A stretch of 25,123 nt of DNA, taken from positions 1 to 25,123 of the forward strand of contig CBFIIL010000022.1 of assembly GCA_965662485.1 (NCBI GenBank), read 5' to 3'. Position 1 is the first letter of the stretch. Each line of letters begins with the position of its first letter. Under the pieces are notes generated by a model. That model did not search any database, was not told where the DNA came from, and saw only the letters and a program-made list of their open reading frames with translations. A program made the position numbers and the translations under genes. Origin of the DNA: UBA3537 sp965662485. Its GTDB lineage: Bacteria; Bacteroidota; Bacteroidia; Flavobacteriales; Flavobacteriaceae. Of the stretch, positions 14,898 to 21,718 are shown in pieces.

Positions 14898-14930
14898 AAA
14901 AACACTTCTTCGGAAGTGTTTTTTTGTTTT
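14898..14930 (+). terminator. Intrinsic terminator after tig (UUCG tetraloop)
   Basis: AACACTTC (14901-14908) pairs perfectly with GAAGTGTT (14913-14920) around a TTCG loop closed by C-G, a very stable tetraloop. AAA/TTT extends the stem to 11 bp. A T-rich tail (ttttt g tttt) runs to 14930. It starts 20 nt after the tig stop, so clpP should need its own promoter or read-through. Confidence 0.88.
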
Positions 14931-14989
14931 CAAAAATATTCAAAAGATTTAAATAATAGTATATTTACAATCTCAAAACAAATAAGTAT

Positions 14990-15664
14990 ATGGACTACGG
15001 AAACGAATTCAAAAAATTTGCAATTAAAGATCAAGGCATTAGCAGCACTTACTACGATAAAATTGTGAGTAGTATGACTCCAATGGGACTCACACCAAAT
15101 ATTATTGAAGAACGTCAAATGAATATTGCTATTTTTGATGTTTTTTCCAGATTAATGATGGATCGAATCATCTTTATGGGAACAGCCATAAATGATCAAG
15201 TCGCCAATATCATTCAAGCCCAACTTTTGTTTTTGGAAAGTACAGATTCGTCCAAAGACATTCAAATTTATATCAATTCACCTGGCGGAAGTGTTTATGC
15301 AGGTCTAGGAATTTACGATACAATGCAACTCATAAAACCTGACGTAGCCACTATTTGTACAGGAATGGCGGCGTCCATGGGAGCTGTACTGTTGTGTGCT
15401 GGAGAAAAAGGAAAACGAAGTGGATTGACACATTCTAGAGTGATGATCCATCAGCCATTGGGCGGCGCACAAGGTCAAGCCAGTGATATTGAAATTACAG
15501 CGCGTGAGATATTGACTTTAAAAGAAGAACTTTATAATATTATCTCAAAGCACTCTGGGCAGGATTATGACAAAGTATATGCCGATAGTGACCGTGACTA
15601 TTGGATGAAAGCCGATAAGGCACTTGAATATGGTATGATTGACGAAATTCTTTCAAGAAAATAA
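14990..15664 (+). CDS. clpP: ATP-dependent Clp protease proteolytic subunit
   Basis: 224 residues. ClpP forms the serine-protease barrel that degrades substrates fed by ClpX. The catalytic triad is visible: Ser129 in GMAASMG, His154 in RVMIHQPLGG, and Asp203 in SDRDYWMKA. The IYINSPGGSVYAGL handle region is intact. An N-terminal stretch of roughly 35 residues before NIIEERQMN is longer than the short ClpP propeptide but is normal in Flavobacteriaceae as I recall. It lies 112 nt after tig, beyond its terminator, and 36 nt before clpX, with which it is probably co-transcribed. Confidence 0.97.
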   Translation: MDYGNEFKKFAIKDQGISSTYYDKIVSSMTPMGLTPNIIEERQMNIAIFDVFSRLMMDRIIFMGTAINDQVANIIQAQLLFLESTDSSKDIQIYINSPGGSVYAGLGIYDTMQLIKPDVATICTGMAASMGAVLLCAGEKGKRSGLTHSRVMIHQPLGGAQGQASDIEITAREILTLKEELYNIISKHSGQDYDKVYADSDRDYWMKADKALEYGMIDEILSRK

Positions 15665-15700
15665 TCTTAATATCAACTCAACCTCAAACGACAATAATCG

Positions 15701-16930
15701 ATGGCTAAAGAAGAACTAGAATGTTCATTTTGTGGTAAGCAAAAGGCAGATACAAACCTCCTAATTGCTGGTCTTGATGCGCACATTTGTGATCGTTGTA
15801 TTGTACAAGCACATGGTATTGTTGCTGAAGAATCAAAACATGTAGGGCAGGAGCTAACACCTGAGGTTATGCTTAAAAAACCTCAAGAAATTAAAGCTTT
15901 TTTAGACAGCTATATTATAGGTCAAGAACAAACAAAAAAAGTAATGTCTGTAGCGGTGTATAACCATTATAAAAGATTACTTCAACCCGTTTCAGACGAT
16001 GATATAGAAATTCAAAAGAGCAATATCATTATGGTAGGACAAACAGGGACAGGAAAAACCCTGATGGCCAAAACCATTGCCAAAATGCTCAATGTGCCAC
16101 TAGCTATTGTAGATGCCACAGTTTTAACTGAAGCAGGCTATGTGGGAGAAGACGTAGAAAGTATGCTCACGCGTTTATTACAAGCTGCAGATTACAACCA
16201 AGAAAAAGCAGAGCGTGGCATTGTATTTATTGATGAAATTGATAAAATTGCTCGAAAAAGTGATAACCCATCAATAACTCGCGATGTGTCTGGCGAAGGC
16301 GTACAACAAGCTCTTTTAAAACTTTTGGAAGGTACTGTTGTTAATGTTCCACCGAAAGGTGGCAGAAAGCACCCCGATCAAAAATTTATTGAAGTCAATA
16401 CAGAAAATATTTTATTTATTGCCGGAGGAGCTTTTGACGGTATAGAGCGACATATCTCTAAACGTTTAAACATGGCTGCCATAGGCTATAAATCTTCTCA
16501 AGAAGGCGAAAAAATTGACGGTCAAAATCTTTTACAATACATCACCCCAAAAGATCTTAAAGATTTTGGATTGATCCCAGAAATTATTGGCCGATTACCA
16601 GTACTCACCTACATGAATCCCTTAGACGCAGGAACACTTAAAGCGATTTTGACTGAACCTAAAAATGCTATCGTCAAGCAATACAAAAAACTGTTTGAAA
16701 TGGACAATATAGCGCTAAGTTTTGAAGAAGACGCTTTGGATTTTATTGTTCAAAAGGCTGTAGAATATAAACTTGGTGCAAGAGGATTGCGTTCTTTGTG
16801 CGAAGAAATCCTAACAGACGCTATGTTTACATTACCTGGAAGCAAAGAATCTTCACTTGTTGTGGATAAGGATTATGCTAAAAAGCATTTGAGTCGCACC
16901 CGCTTAAAGCAACTAAAAGCGGTATCCTAA
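15701..16930 (+). CDS. clpX: ATP-dependent Clp protease ATP-binding subunit ClpX
   Basis: 409 residues. ClpX is the hexameric AAA+ unfoldase that recognises tagged substrates and threads them into ClpP. The N-terminal zinc-binding domain has Cys8, Cys11, Cys30 and Cys33. The AAA+ core shows Walker A (GQTGTGKT), Walker B (VFIDEIDK), the pore loop context (AGYVGEDVES) and the sensor-2 GARGLRS. The IGF-type ClpP-docking loop is represented by AAIGYKSS, so the Phe is replaced by Tyr. It is the last gene of the tig-clpP-clpX block; downstream is the longest non-coding stretch of the window. Confidence 0.97.
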   Translation: MAKEELECSFCGKQKADTNLLIAGLDAHICDRCIVQAHGIVAEESKHVGQELTPEVMLKKPQEIKAFLDSYIIGQEQTKKVMSVAVYNHYKRLLQPVSDDDIEIQKSNIIMVGQTGTGKTLMAKTIAKMLNVPLAIVDATVLTEAGYVGEDVESMLTRLLQAADYNQEKAERGIVFIDEIDKIARKSDNPSITRDVSGEGVQQALLKLLEGTVVNVPPKGGRKHPDQKFIEVNTENILFIAGGAFDGIERHISKRLNMAAIGYKSSQEGEKIDGQNLLQYITPKDLKDFGLIPEIIGRLPVLTYMNPLDAGTLKAILTEPKNAIVKQYKKLFEMDNIALSFEEDALDFIVQKAVEYKLGARGLRSLCEEILTDAMFTLPGSKESSLVVDKDYAKKHLSRTRLKQLKAVS

Positions 16931-16951
16931 AACTTCTCCTTTTTACATATT

Positions 16952-16973
16952 TTTTAATAAAAATTTATTAAAA
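16952..16973. repeat. A/T inverted repeat just after clpX
   Basis: TTTTAATAAA (16952-16961) and TTTATTAAAA (16964-16973) are perfect reverse complements separated by two A residues. As RNA only a weak hairpin with a larger loop could form. It begins 22 nt after the clpX stop and could be a weak terminator or protein-binding site; chance in such A/T-rich DNA is possible. Confidence 0.4.
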
Positions 16974-16983
16974 CAATCTTTTT

Positions 16984-17031
16984 TGTTTAAAGACAAAAGC
17001 TTTGTGTTAAACAGTAGTTTAAAATACTGTT
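16984..17031. repeat. Two overlapping, mutually exclusive hairpin candidates
   Basis: Hairpin 1: TGTTTAA (16984-16990) pairs with TTAAACA (17007-17013), and inside it ACAAA (16993-16997) pairs with TTTGT (17001-17005) around AGC, with a small AG/G internal loop. Hairpin 2: AACAGTA (17010-17016) pairs with TACTGTT (17025-17031) around an 8-nt loop. The two share 17010-17013, so only one can form at a time. No U tract follows on the + strand. Confidence 0.4.
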
Positions 17032-17122
17032 AAAAAAATGTTAAAACATAATTTAAAATGAAATTCTGAGAGGAAACTCGTTTAAATTCGGGAAGCAAAA
17101 AACTCAAAACTACTAAACAACT

Positions 17123-17149
17123 ATGAATAAAAATTACTTTAGCCTATAA
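17123..17149 (+). pseudogene. Start-like fragment MNKNYFSL-stop, possible remnant of a secreted-protein gene
   Basis: ATG at 17123 is followed by codons for NKNYFSL and then TAA at 17147-17149. The residues look like the beginning of a Flavobacteriaceae signal peptide (MKKNYFSL-like), and a gene-like leader rich in A and C precedes it. Nothing recognisable follows in any frame. Either it is the surviving start of a deleted gene or simple coincidence. Confidence 0.25.
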
Positions 17150-17180
17150 CATTTTTCAAAACTTTTTCCACACGCTTATT

Positions 17181-17197
17181 TGAACATTCAATGTTCA
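17181..17197. repeat. 17-bp perfect palindrome TGAACATTCAATGTTCA
   Basis: TGAACATT and AATGTTCA are perfect reverse complements around a single C. The symmetry is that of an operator or recombination site rather than a terminator: no U tract, and the loop would be very small. It lies just beyond the end of the minus-strand lipoprotein ORF. Confidence 0.5.
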
Positions 17198-17205
17198 TGT
17201 TTGTG

Positions 17206-17373
17206 TTAGGGTTTCGTGTCTTGTGTACACATAAGACCATGAATAGAAATGACTTCCCAATCGCCATCAATGGGAATTGAATCTAAATTGGTTTGTTTTG
17301 AAATATTGTTGGGTTTTTGACTTGCACAGGAATTCAGAACAAGAATCGACAAAATAAAAATTTTGGATATCAT
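17206..17373 (-). CDS. Small lipoprotein-like ORF, probably a truncated gene
   Basis: 55 codons from ATG at 17373 to TAA at 17208-17206. The N-terminus is a lipoprotein signal: MISKIFILSILVLNSC, with a short basic start, hydrophobic core and LNSC lipobox, so the mature protein would begin at Cys16 (CASQKPNN). After a polar linker comes IPIDGDWEVISIHG, which resembles the opening of META/HslJ-like domains (G-x-W-x-V-x-x-I-x-G). The domain then stops abruptly after LMCTQDTKP. The ORF is therefore most likely a truncated lipoprotein gene; a genuine small lipoprotein is the alternative. It is on the same strand as the GH3 gene and 93 nt downstream of its end. Confidence 0.45.
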   Translation of the reverse strand: MISKIFILSILVLNSCASQKPNNISKQTNLDSIPIDGDWEVISIHGLMCTQDTKP

Positions 17374-17466
17374 AGTAGTTTATATTTAGGGTTAAAATTA
17401 TATTAAATATAACAAGATTGTATAAATGTGAGCAACTTGTATGCCATAATTTGGACTCTGAAAAAT

Positions 17467-18978
17467 TTACCCCAGTTTCATTAATTCTTCCAGAAGTTCT
17501 CTAGAGTTAGAGAGTCTGGGGACTTTGTGTTGACCACCAAGTTTGTTTTTACTTTTTAACCAGTTATGAAATTGTTGAGGTTGCGCTACATTGATTTTTG
17601 GACGATTTAATGTTATATTGTTATAGCGTTTGGCTTCATAATCGGAGTTTAGAGCTTTAAGAGCGTTGTCTAGTAATTCTGTAAAATAATTGATGTCTTT
17701 TGGTGCAGTTTTAAATTCAATTAGCCATTCATGTGCGCCTTTTTGCTTGCTTTTCATAAAAATAGGGGCTACGGTGTAGTCTATTATTTCACAGCCTATT
17801 TTTTTGGAGACATTTTTTAGGGCTTTATCCGTATTTTCAATAATGAGTTCTTCTCCAAAAACATTGATAAAATGTTTGGTTCGCCCTGTTACTTTAATGC
17901 GGTAAGGGTCAATACATGTAAAGCGGACTGTATCTCCAATTTTGTAGCGCCACAACCCCGCATTGGTGGTAATGATAATGGCATAGTTTTTTCCTTTTTC
18001 TACTTCATATAATGGAATTACTTTTTCATTTTTAGTTCCATAGGTATCCATTGGAATAAATTCATAAAATATACCATAGTCTAACATCAAAAGCAATTCA
18101 TCAGAGTCATTTTGATCTTGTATGGCAAAAAAACCTTCTGAAGCATTATAGGTTTCGTAGTATTTAAACGAGGACGATGGTATGATGTTTTTATATTGCT
18201 CAGCATAAGGTAAAAAACTGACACCACCATGAAAATAAACTTCTAAATTAGGCCAAATTTCCAGAAGATTTGTCTTCCCAGTACTTTCCAGTACATTATT
18301 AAGTAATACTAACATCCAAGAGGGGACACCCGCTAAACTTGTAACATTTTCATTTATAGTTTCGTCTACAATGGCTTGCATTTTTGATTCCCAGTCGCTC
18401 ATTAAAGATACTTTGTTACTAGGGGTACTGCTAAATTCTGCCCAAAATGGCATATTATCAATTAGAATTGCAGAAAGATCGCCAAAAACAGTCCCATTCT
18501 CCTCGTATAATTCTTTACTTCCACCAAGCCTTAAATTTTTACCATTAAATAATTCAGAATCAGGGTTATTATTGAAATACATGCACAATAAGTCTTTTCC
18601 AGCGGCATAGTGACAGTCTTCCAAAGAGGCGTTACTAACAGGGATGAATTTACTTTTAGCATTTGTTGTTCCGCTAGATTTCGCAAACCATTTTATGGGT
18701 TTTGGCCAAAAGATATTTTGCTCTCCCCTACGAGAGCGCTCAATGAGTTTGTGATAATTTTCGTAGGTTGAAATGGGAACTCTTTTTGCAAATTCTCGAT
18801 ATGTTCTTATAGACTTAAAATCGTACTGTTGTCCAAACTCTGTATGTTTTGCCGACTCTAAAAGATTTGTAAGCAGCTCATTTTGAACCTCATAGGGATA
18901 TTTAAGAAATAAATCTATTTGGTGAAATCGTTTCTTTAATATCCAACTTGCAACGGAATTGACTAATGGAATTGGCAT
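17467..18978 (-). CDS. GH3 auxin-responsive promoter family protein (acyl-adenylating enzyme)
   Basis: 503 residues. Plant GH3 enzymes adenylate acyl acids such as indole-acetate or jasmonate and join them to amino acids; bacterial members share the fold but their substrates are largely unknown. Visible ATP/AMP motifs are KSSGTTNAKSKFIPVS (Ser101-Thr105), YYETYNASEGFFAIQ and the C-terminal hinge region LWRYKIGDTVRFT followed by YRIKVTGRTKHFINVFGEEL. The C-terminal lid (HEWLIEFKTAP and on) is present, so the enzyme looks intact. The start MPIPLVNSVASW is the usual one in Bacteroidota homologues as I recall. It diverges from the DUF2797 gene with a 45-nt spacer, an arrangement that may share control. 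Family call firm, function unknown. Confidence 0.92.
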   Translation of the reverse strand: MPIPLVNSVASWILKKRFHQIDLFLKYPYEVQNELLTNLLESAKHTEFGQQYDFKSIRTYREFAKRVPISTYENYHKLIERSRRGEQNIFWPKPIKWFAKSSGTTNAKSKFIPVSNASLEDCHYAAGKDLLCMYFNNNPDSELFNGKNLRLGGSKELYEENGTVFGDLSAILIDNMPFWAEFSSTPSNKVSLMSDWESKMQAIVDETINENVTSLAGVPSWMLVLLNNVLESTGKTNLLEIWPNLEVYFHGGVSFLPYAEQYKNIIPSSSFKYYETYNASEGFFAIQDQNDSDELLLMLDYGIFYEFIPMDTYGTKNEKVIPLYEVEKGKNYAIIITTNAGLWRYKIGDTVRFTCIDPYRIKVTGRTKHFINVFGEELIIENTDKALKNVSKKIGCEIIDYTVAPIFMKSKQKGAHEWLIEFKTAPKDINYFTELLDNALKALNSDYEAKRYNNITLNRPKINVAQPQQFHNWLKSKNKLGGQHKVPRLSNSRELLEELMKLG

Positions 18979-19023
18979 AAAAATTATATATATTTACAAG
19001 GTTAAAAGTAATAAAAAATCTCA

Positions 19024-19821
19024 ATGCTCTATCAAGGTGTTCTTACTAAAATGCAAACGGAGTTTGCAGACCCCATTAATTATTATTTGAATTTGGATAA
19101 TAACTTGATTCAGGTGCATCAATTACTACAAAAAAAACTAACGATAGAATTTGCAGGATATGAATGTTTAAATTGTGGAAGCGATGAAACAACCTTTCGA
19201 CAAGGATTTTGTAAATCATGCTTTTTTGAACAGCCACAAACTGCCGATTGGATTATGCGTCCAGAGTTGAGTAAAGCTCACTTAGGAGTCGAGGATCGCG
19301 ACTTAGAATTTGAAAAAAAGGTTCAATTACAACCACATATCGTTTATCTAGCAAATTCTAGCAATGTAAAAGTAGGGGTTACTAGAAAAACACAAGTTCC
19401 AACGCGTTGGATAGATCAAGGAGCGCAGGAGGCTTTAGAAATTTTGGAAGCTCCAAATCGGTATTTAGCAGGCATAGCAGAAGTTGCCCTAAAAAAATAC
19501 ATTAGTGACAAAACTAATTGGCGCAAAATGCTTAAAGGTGATGCCAGTTTTGAAGATTTAAAGACATGGCGTCATCAACTCTCAAGCCATTTGCCAAAAG
19601 AAGTACAACCGTATTTCCTTGGAAATAAAGAACCTTTAATTTTAAAATTTCCAGTTCAAAAATATCCAGAAAAACCACAAAGTTTGAATCTCAACAAAAC
19701 ACCACAATATAGCGGTATTCTTGTAGGGGTAAAAGGGCAGTATCTTATATTTGATGATGATACAGTTTTCAACATTAGAAGTAATGAAGGCTTAGTTATA
19801 AAACTTGATGTTGGTGCTTAA
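19024..19821 (+). CDS. DUF2797 family protein
   Basis: 265 residues. The start MLYQGVLTKMQTEFADPINYYL fits the usual family beginning, so I prefer 19024 to the ATG at 19051. A zinc-ribbon-like site is formed by Cys48/Cys51 (CLNC) and Cys63/Cys66 (CKSC). It is followed by WIMRPELSKAHLGVEDRD and then a segment resembling a GIY-YIG-like core: HIVYLANSSNVKVGVTR (105-121), RWIDQGA with Arg128, and Glu153 in AGIAEVALKKY. That fold assignment is inference. The C-terminal third (SGILVGVKGQYLIFDDDTVFNIR) is a small beta domain. No function is established to my knowledge; a nucleic-acid role is suggested by the zinc and GIY-YIG-like features. Its stop overlaps the convergent transporter stop by 4 bp (TTAA). 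Confidence 0.88.
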   Translation: MLYQGVLTKMQTEFADPINYYLNLDNNLIQVHQLLQKKLTIEFAGYECLNCGSDETTFRQGFCKSCFFEQPQTADWIMRPELSKAHLGVEDRDLEFEKKVQLQPHIVYLANSSNVKVGVTRKTQVPTRWIDQGAQEALEILEAPNRYLAGIAEVALKKYISDKTNWRKMLKGDASFEDLKTWRHQLSSHLPKEVQPYFLGNKEPLILKFPVQKYPEKPQSLNLNKTPQYSGILVGVKGQYLIFDDDTVFNIRSNEGLVIKLDVGA

Positions 19822-20522
19822 TCCAGTTCAATTTCTTCGTTGATATCAAGCTTAAATCGTTTCCTAAAATAATAAACACCCAAATATAAAAAAGGAGTGT
19901 CTAATGCTGCAATGATAACTTTAAATAAAAAACCTGCAAGTAAAAGTCCACCAAACAAATTCCAGTCGATTTCACCAAATATACATAGTAACAATAATAC
20001 AGTTGCAGTGTCTATAAATTGTGATAAAAAAGTAGAACAATTATTTCGTAACCAAAGGTGTTTGCCTTGTGTCAATTTTTTCCAAAAGTGATAAATCTGG
20101 ATATCTACAAATTGTGCAAATAGATAGGCTAACATACTCGCCAAAACAGCAATTGCAGTACTCCCAAAAACTGTTGAAAATAAATTATCTGAAACAGGCG
20201 ACCAATTAGTAGCTGGAGCAACATTAGCTACATAAATGATTCCCATTGCAAAAAAGGAGGCAAATATTCCTCCAATAACTACTTCGTTAGCTTTTTTCTT
20301 TCCATAAATTTCACTAATTAAATCTGTAATTAGAAAGGTGATAGGGTATGGCAAGATACCCACAGAAATTTCAAATAATTTGACGCCAAAAATTGAAAAA
20401 TCAAAAGGGTAGTAATAAAAAAATTTTTTAAAAATTAAATTTGAAACTACCAAAGAGGTAATAAATAATAGGCCAAGAATTAAATAAAGGCGTTGTGCTA
20501 AAACTTTGTCTTTCAGAGTCAT
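19818..20522 (-). CDS. Queuosine precursor transporter (YhhQ/VUT family)
   Basis: 234 residues with about six hydrophobic membrane segments (for example LYLILGLLFITSLVVSNLI, ISVGILPYPITFLITDLI, IGGIFASFFAMGIIYVAN and AIAVLASMLAYLFAQF). Family signatures are YPITFLITDLISEIYGKKKAN and the loop with FAQFVDIQIYHFWKKLTQGKHLWLRNN, then FIDTATVL. Family members import queuosine precursors (preQ0, preQ1 or queuine) used to modify the GUN-anticodon tRNAs. No queuosine biosynthesis gene is adjacent here. The ATG at 20522 gives MTLKDKVLAQRLYL, a normal N-terminus. It is convergent with DUF2797 and divergent from the folK fusion. Confidence 0.93.
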   Translation of the reverse strand: MTLKDKVLAQRLYLILGLLFITSLVVSNLIFKKFFYYYPFDFSIFGVKLFEISVGILPYPITFLITDLISEIYGKKKANEVVIGGIFASFFAMGIIYVANVAPATNWSPVSDNLFSTVFGSTAIAVLASMLAYLFAQFVDIQIYHFWKKLTQGKHLWLRNNCSTFLSQFIDTATVLLLLCIFGEIDWNLFGGLLLAGFLFKVIIAALDTPFLYLGVYYFRKRFKLDINEEIELD

Positions 20523-20590
20523 TGGTTGTCAATAAATACTTTAGTAAAGATATAATTTTAATTTTTCTTTTACCTAAATTGCTGTTTCGT

Positions 20591-21718
20591 ATGAGTGATC
20601 AAAAACGACTATATATAGGACTTGGAAGTAATGTAGGTAATCGGTTTTCCTTTTTGCAATCGGCTATTGACTCCATCCATTGTGAAGTGGGAAGTGTGAT
20701 AAAAATTTCCTCCTGCTATGAAACACCAGCAATAGGGTTTAAAGGTGATGCTTTTATCAATGCTTGTATTGAAGTCAGAACTTGTTTTTCAGCCGAACTG
20801 GCACTTTCAAAACTTCTTCATATCGAGGAACAACATGGGCGAAAACGCTACGACGATGGCCAATATCATGCTCGAACCATTGATCTCGACATATTATTTT
20901 TTAATGAAGATATCATTGAAAACAAAATACTAAGTGTTCCTCATCCACGACTCGATCAACGGCGCTTTGTATTGCAACCCCTCAACGAAATTGCACCAGA
21001 ACTTGTTCATCCAGTTCAGAATAAAACAATATCAACGCTATTGGAATGTACTAAAGATAATAGCACAATTAAAAAACAAAAAGAAACATTACGAAACCCA
21101 ATTGAAAGATTTGATTTTTCTTCCTATAATTTTATTGCTATTGAAGGGAATATTGGTGCTGGAAAATCGAGCTTGACACAAATGATGGCCGAAGATTTTA
21201 ATGCGAAATCTATTTTTGAACGTTTTGCGGACAATCCATTTCTTCCAAAATTTTATGAAGATTCAGAACGGTATGCATTTACTTTAGAAATGTCTTTTTT
21301 GGCCGACCGTTACCAACAGATTTCTGATGATCTATCTCAATTGGATTTATTCAAAGATTTTATAATTGCCGACTATGATGTATTTAAGTCGCTTATATTT
21401 TCAAAAATCACTTTGCAAGAAGATGAGTTTTTGTTGTATAGAAAATTGTTTTATCAAGTCTATAAAGATATAAAACGTCCAGATTTGTACGTGTACTTGC
21501 ATCAAAATATTGAGAAATTACAAAAAAACATCAAAAAGCGGGGAAGAGATTATGAAAGAAATTTGGAGTCTACTTATTTGAATAAAATCCATATGGGATA
21601 TTTAGACTTTATCAAAAACAATCCAACGTTTAAGGTGAAAATTATTGATATTTCAGATCGTGATTTCATTGAAAATCGTCACGATTATTTGTGGTTACTT
21701 GAACAGATTCAAGGTTAA
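20591..21718 (+). CDS. folK: Fused FolK (HPPK) and deoxynucleoside kinase
   Basis: 375 residues from ATG at 20591; an open frame reaches back to 20495 but adds a hydrophobic run that is not part of either domain and runs into the transporter gene. Residues about 5-160 are 6-hydroxymethyl-7,8-dihydropterin pyrophosphokinase: YIGLGSNVGNR, SSCYETPAIG, and HARTIDLDILFF (93-104; Asp98 and Asp100 bind Mg), then VPHPRLDQRRFVLQPL. Residues about 178-375 are a dNK/dGK-dCK-type kinase: FIAIEGNIGAGKSS with a P-loop at 186-193, the ERF segment, and the lid-like KKRGRDYERN. The first domain makes an intermediate of folate synthesis, the second salvages deoxynucleosides. The fusion is seen in other Bacteroidota as I recall. 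Both sets of key residues are intact, so both activities are expected. Its stop overlaps the convergent trmH-type gene by TTAA. Confidence 0.94.
   Translation: MSDQKRLYIGLGSNVGNRFSFLQSAIDSIHCEVGSVIKISSCYETPAIGFKGDAFINACIEVRTCFSAELALSKLLHIEEQHGRKRYDDGQYHARTIDLDILFFNEDIIENKILSVPHPRLDQRRFVLQPLNEIAPELVHPVQNKTISTLLECTKDNSTIKKQKETLRNPIERFDFSSYNFIAIEGNIGAGKSSLTQMMAEDFNAKSIFERFADNPFLPKFYEDSERYAFTLEMSFLADRYQQISDDLSQLDLFKDFIIADYDVFKSLIFSKITLQEDEFLLYRKLFYQVYKDIKRPDLYVYLHQNIEKLQKNIKKRGRDYERNLESTYLNKIHMGYLDFIKNNPTFKVKIIDISDRDFIENRHDYLWLLEQIQG

Larger units (their letters stand above)
16931..17466. other. 536-bp gap between clpX and the GH3 gene: inverted repeats and gene remnants
   Basis: No full-length gene is visible. 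In order it contains an A/T-only inverted repeat (16952-16973), two overlapping hairpin candidates (16984-17013 and 17010-17031), an 8-codon start-like fragment on the + strand (17123-17149), a 17-bp perfect palindrome (17181-17197), a short palindrome TGTGTACACA (17222-17231) and a 55-codon lipoprotein-like ORF on the minus strand (17206-17373). The first 200 bases are strongly A/T-rich. The region between the two facing gene starts may be a deletion scar. Confidence 0.7.

Noticed and set aside
20495..20590. Extended N-terminus of the folK fusion
   Set aside because: It adds a hydrophobic run outside both domains and overlaps the divergent transporter gene; ATG at 20591 fits FolK.
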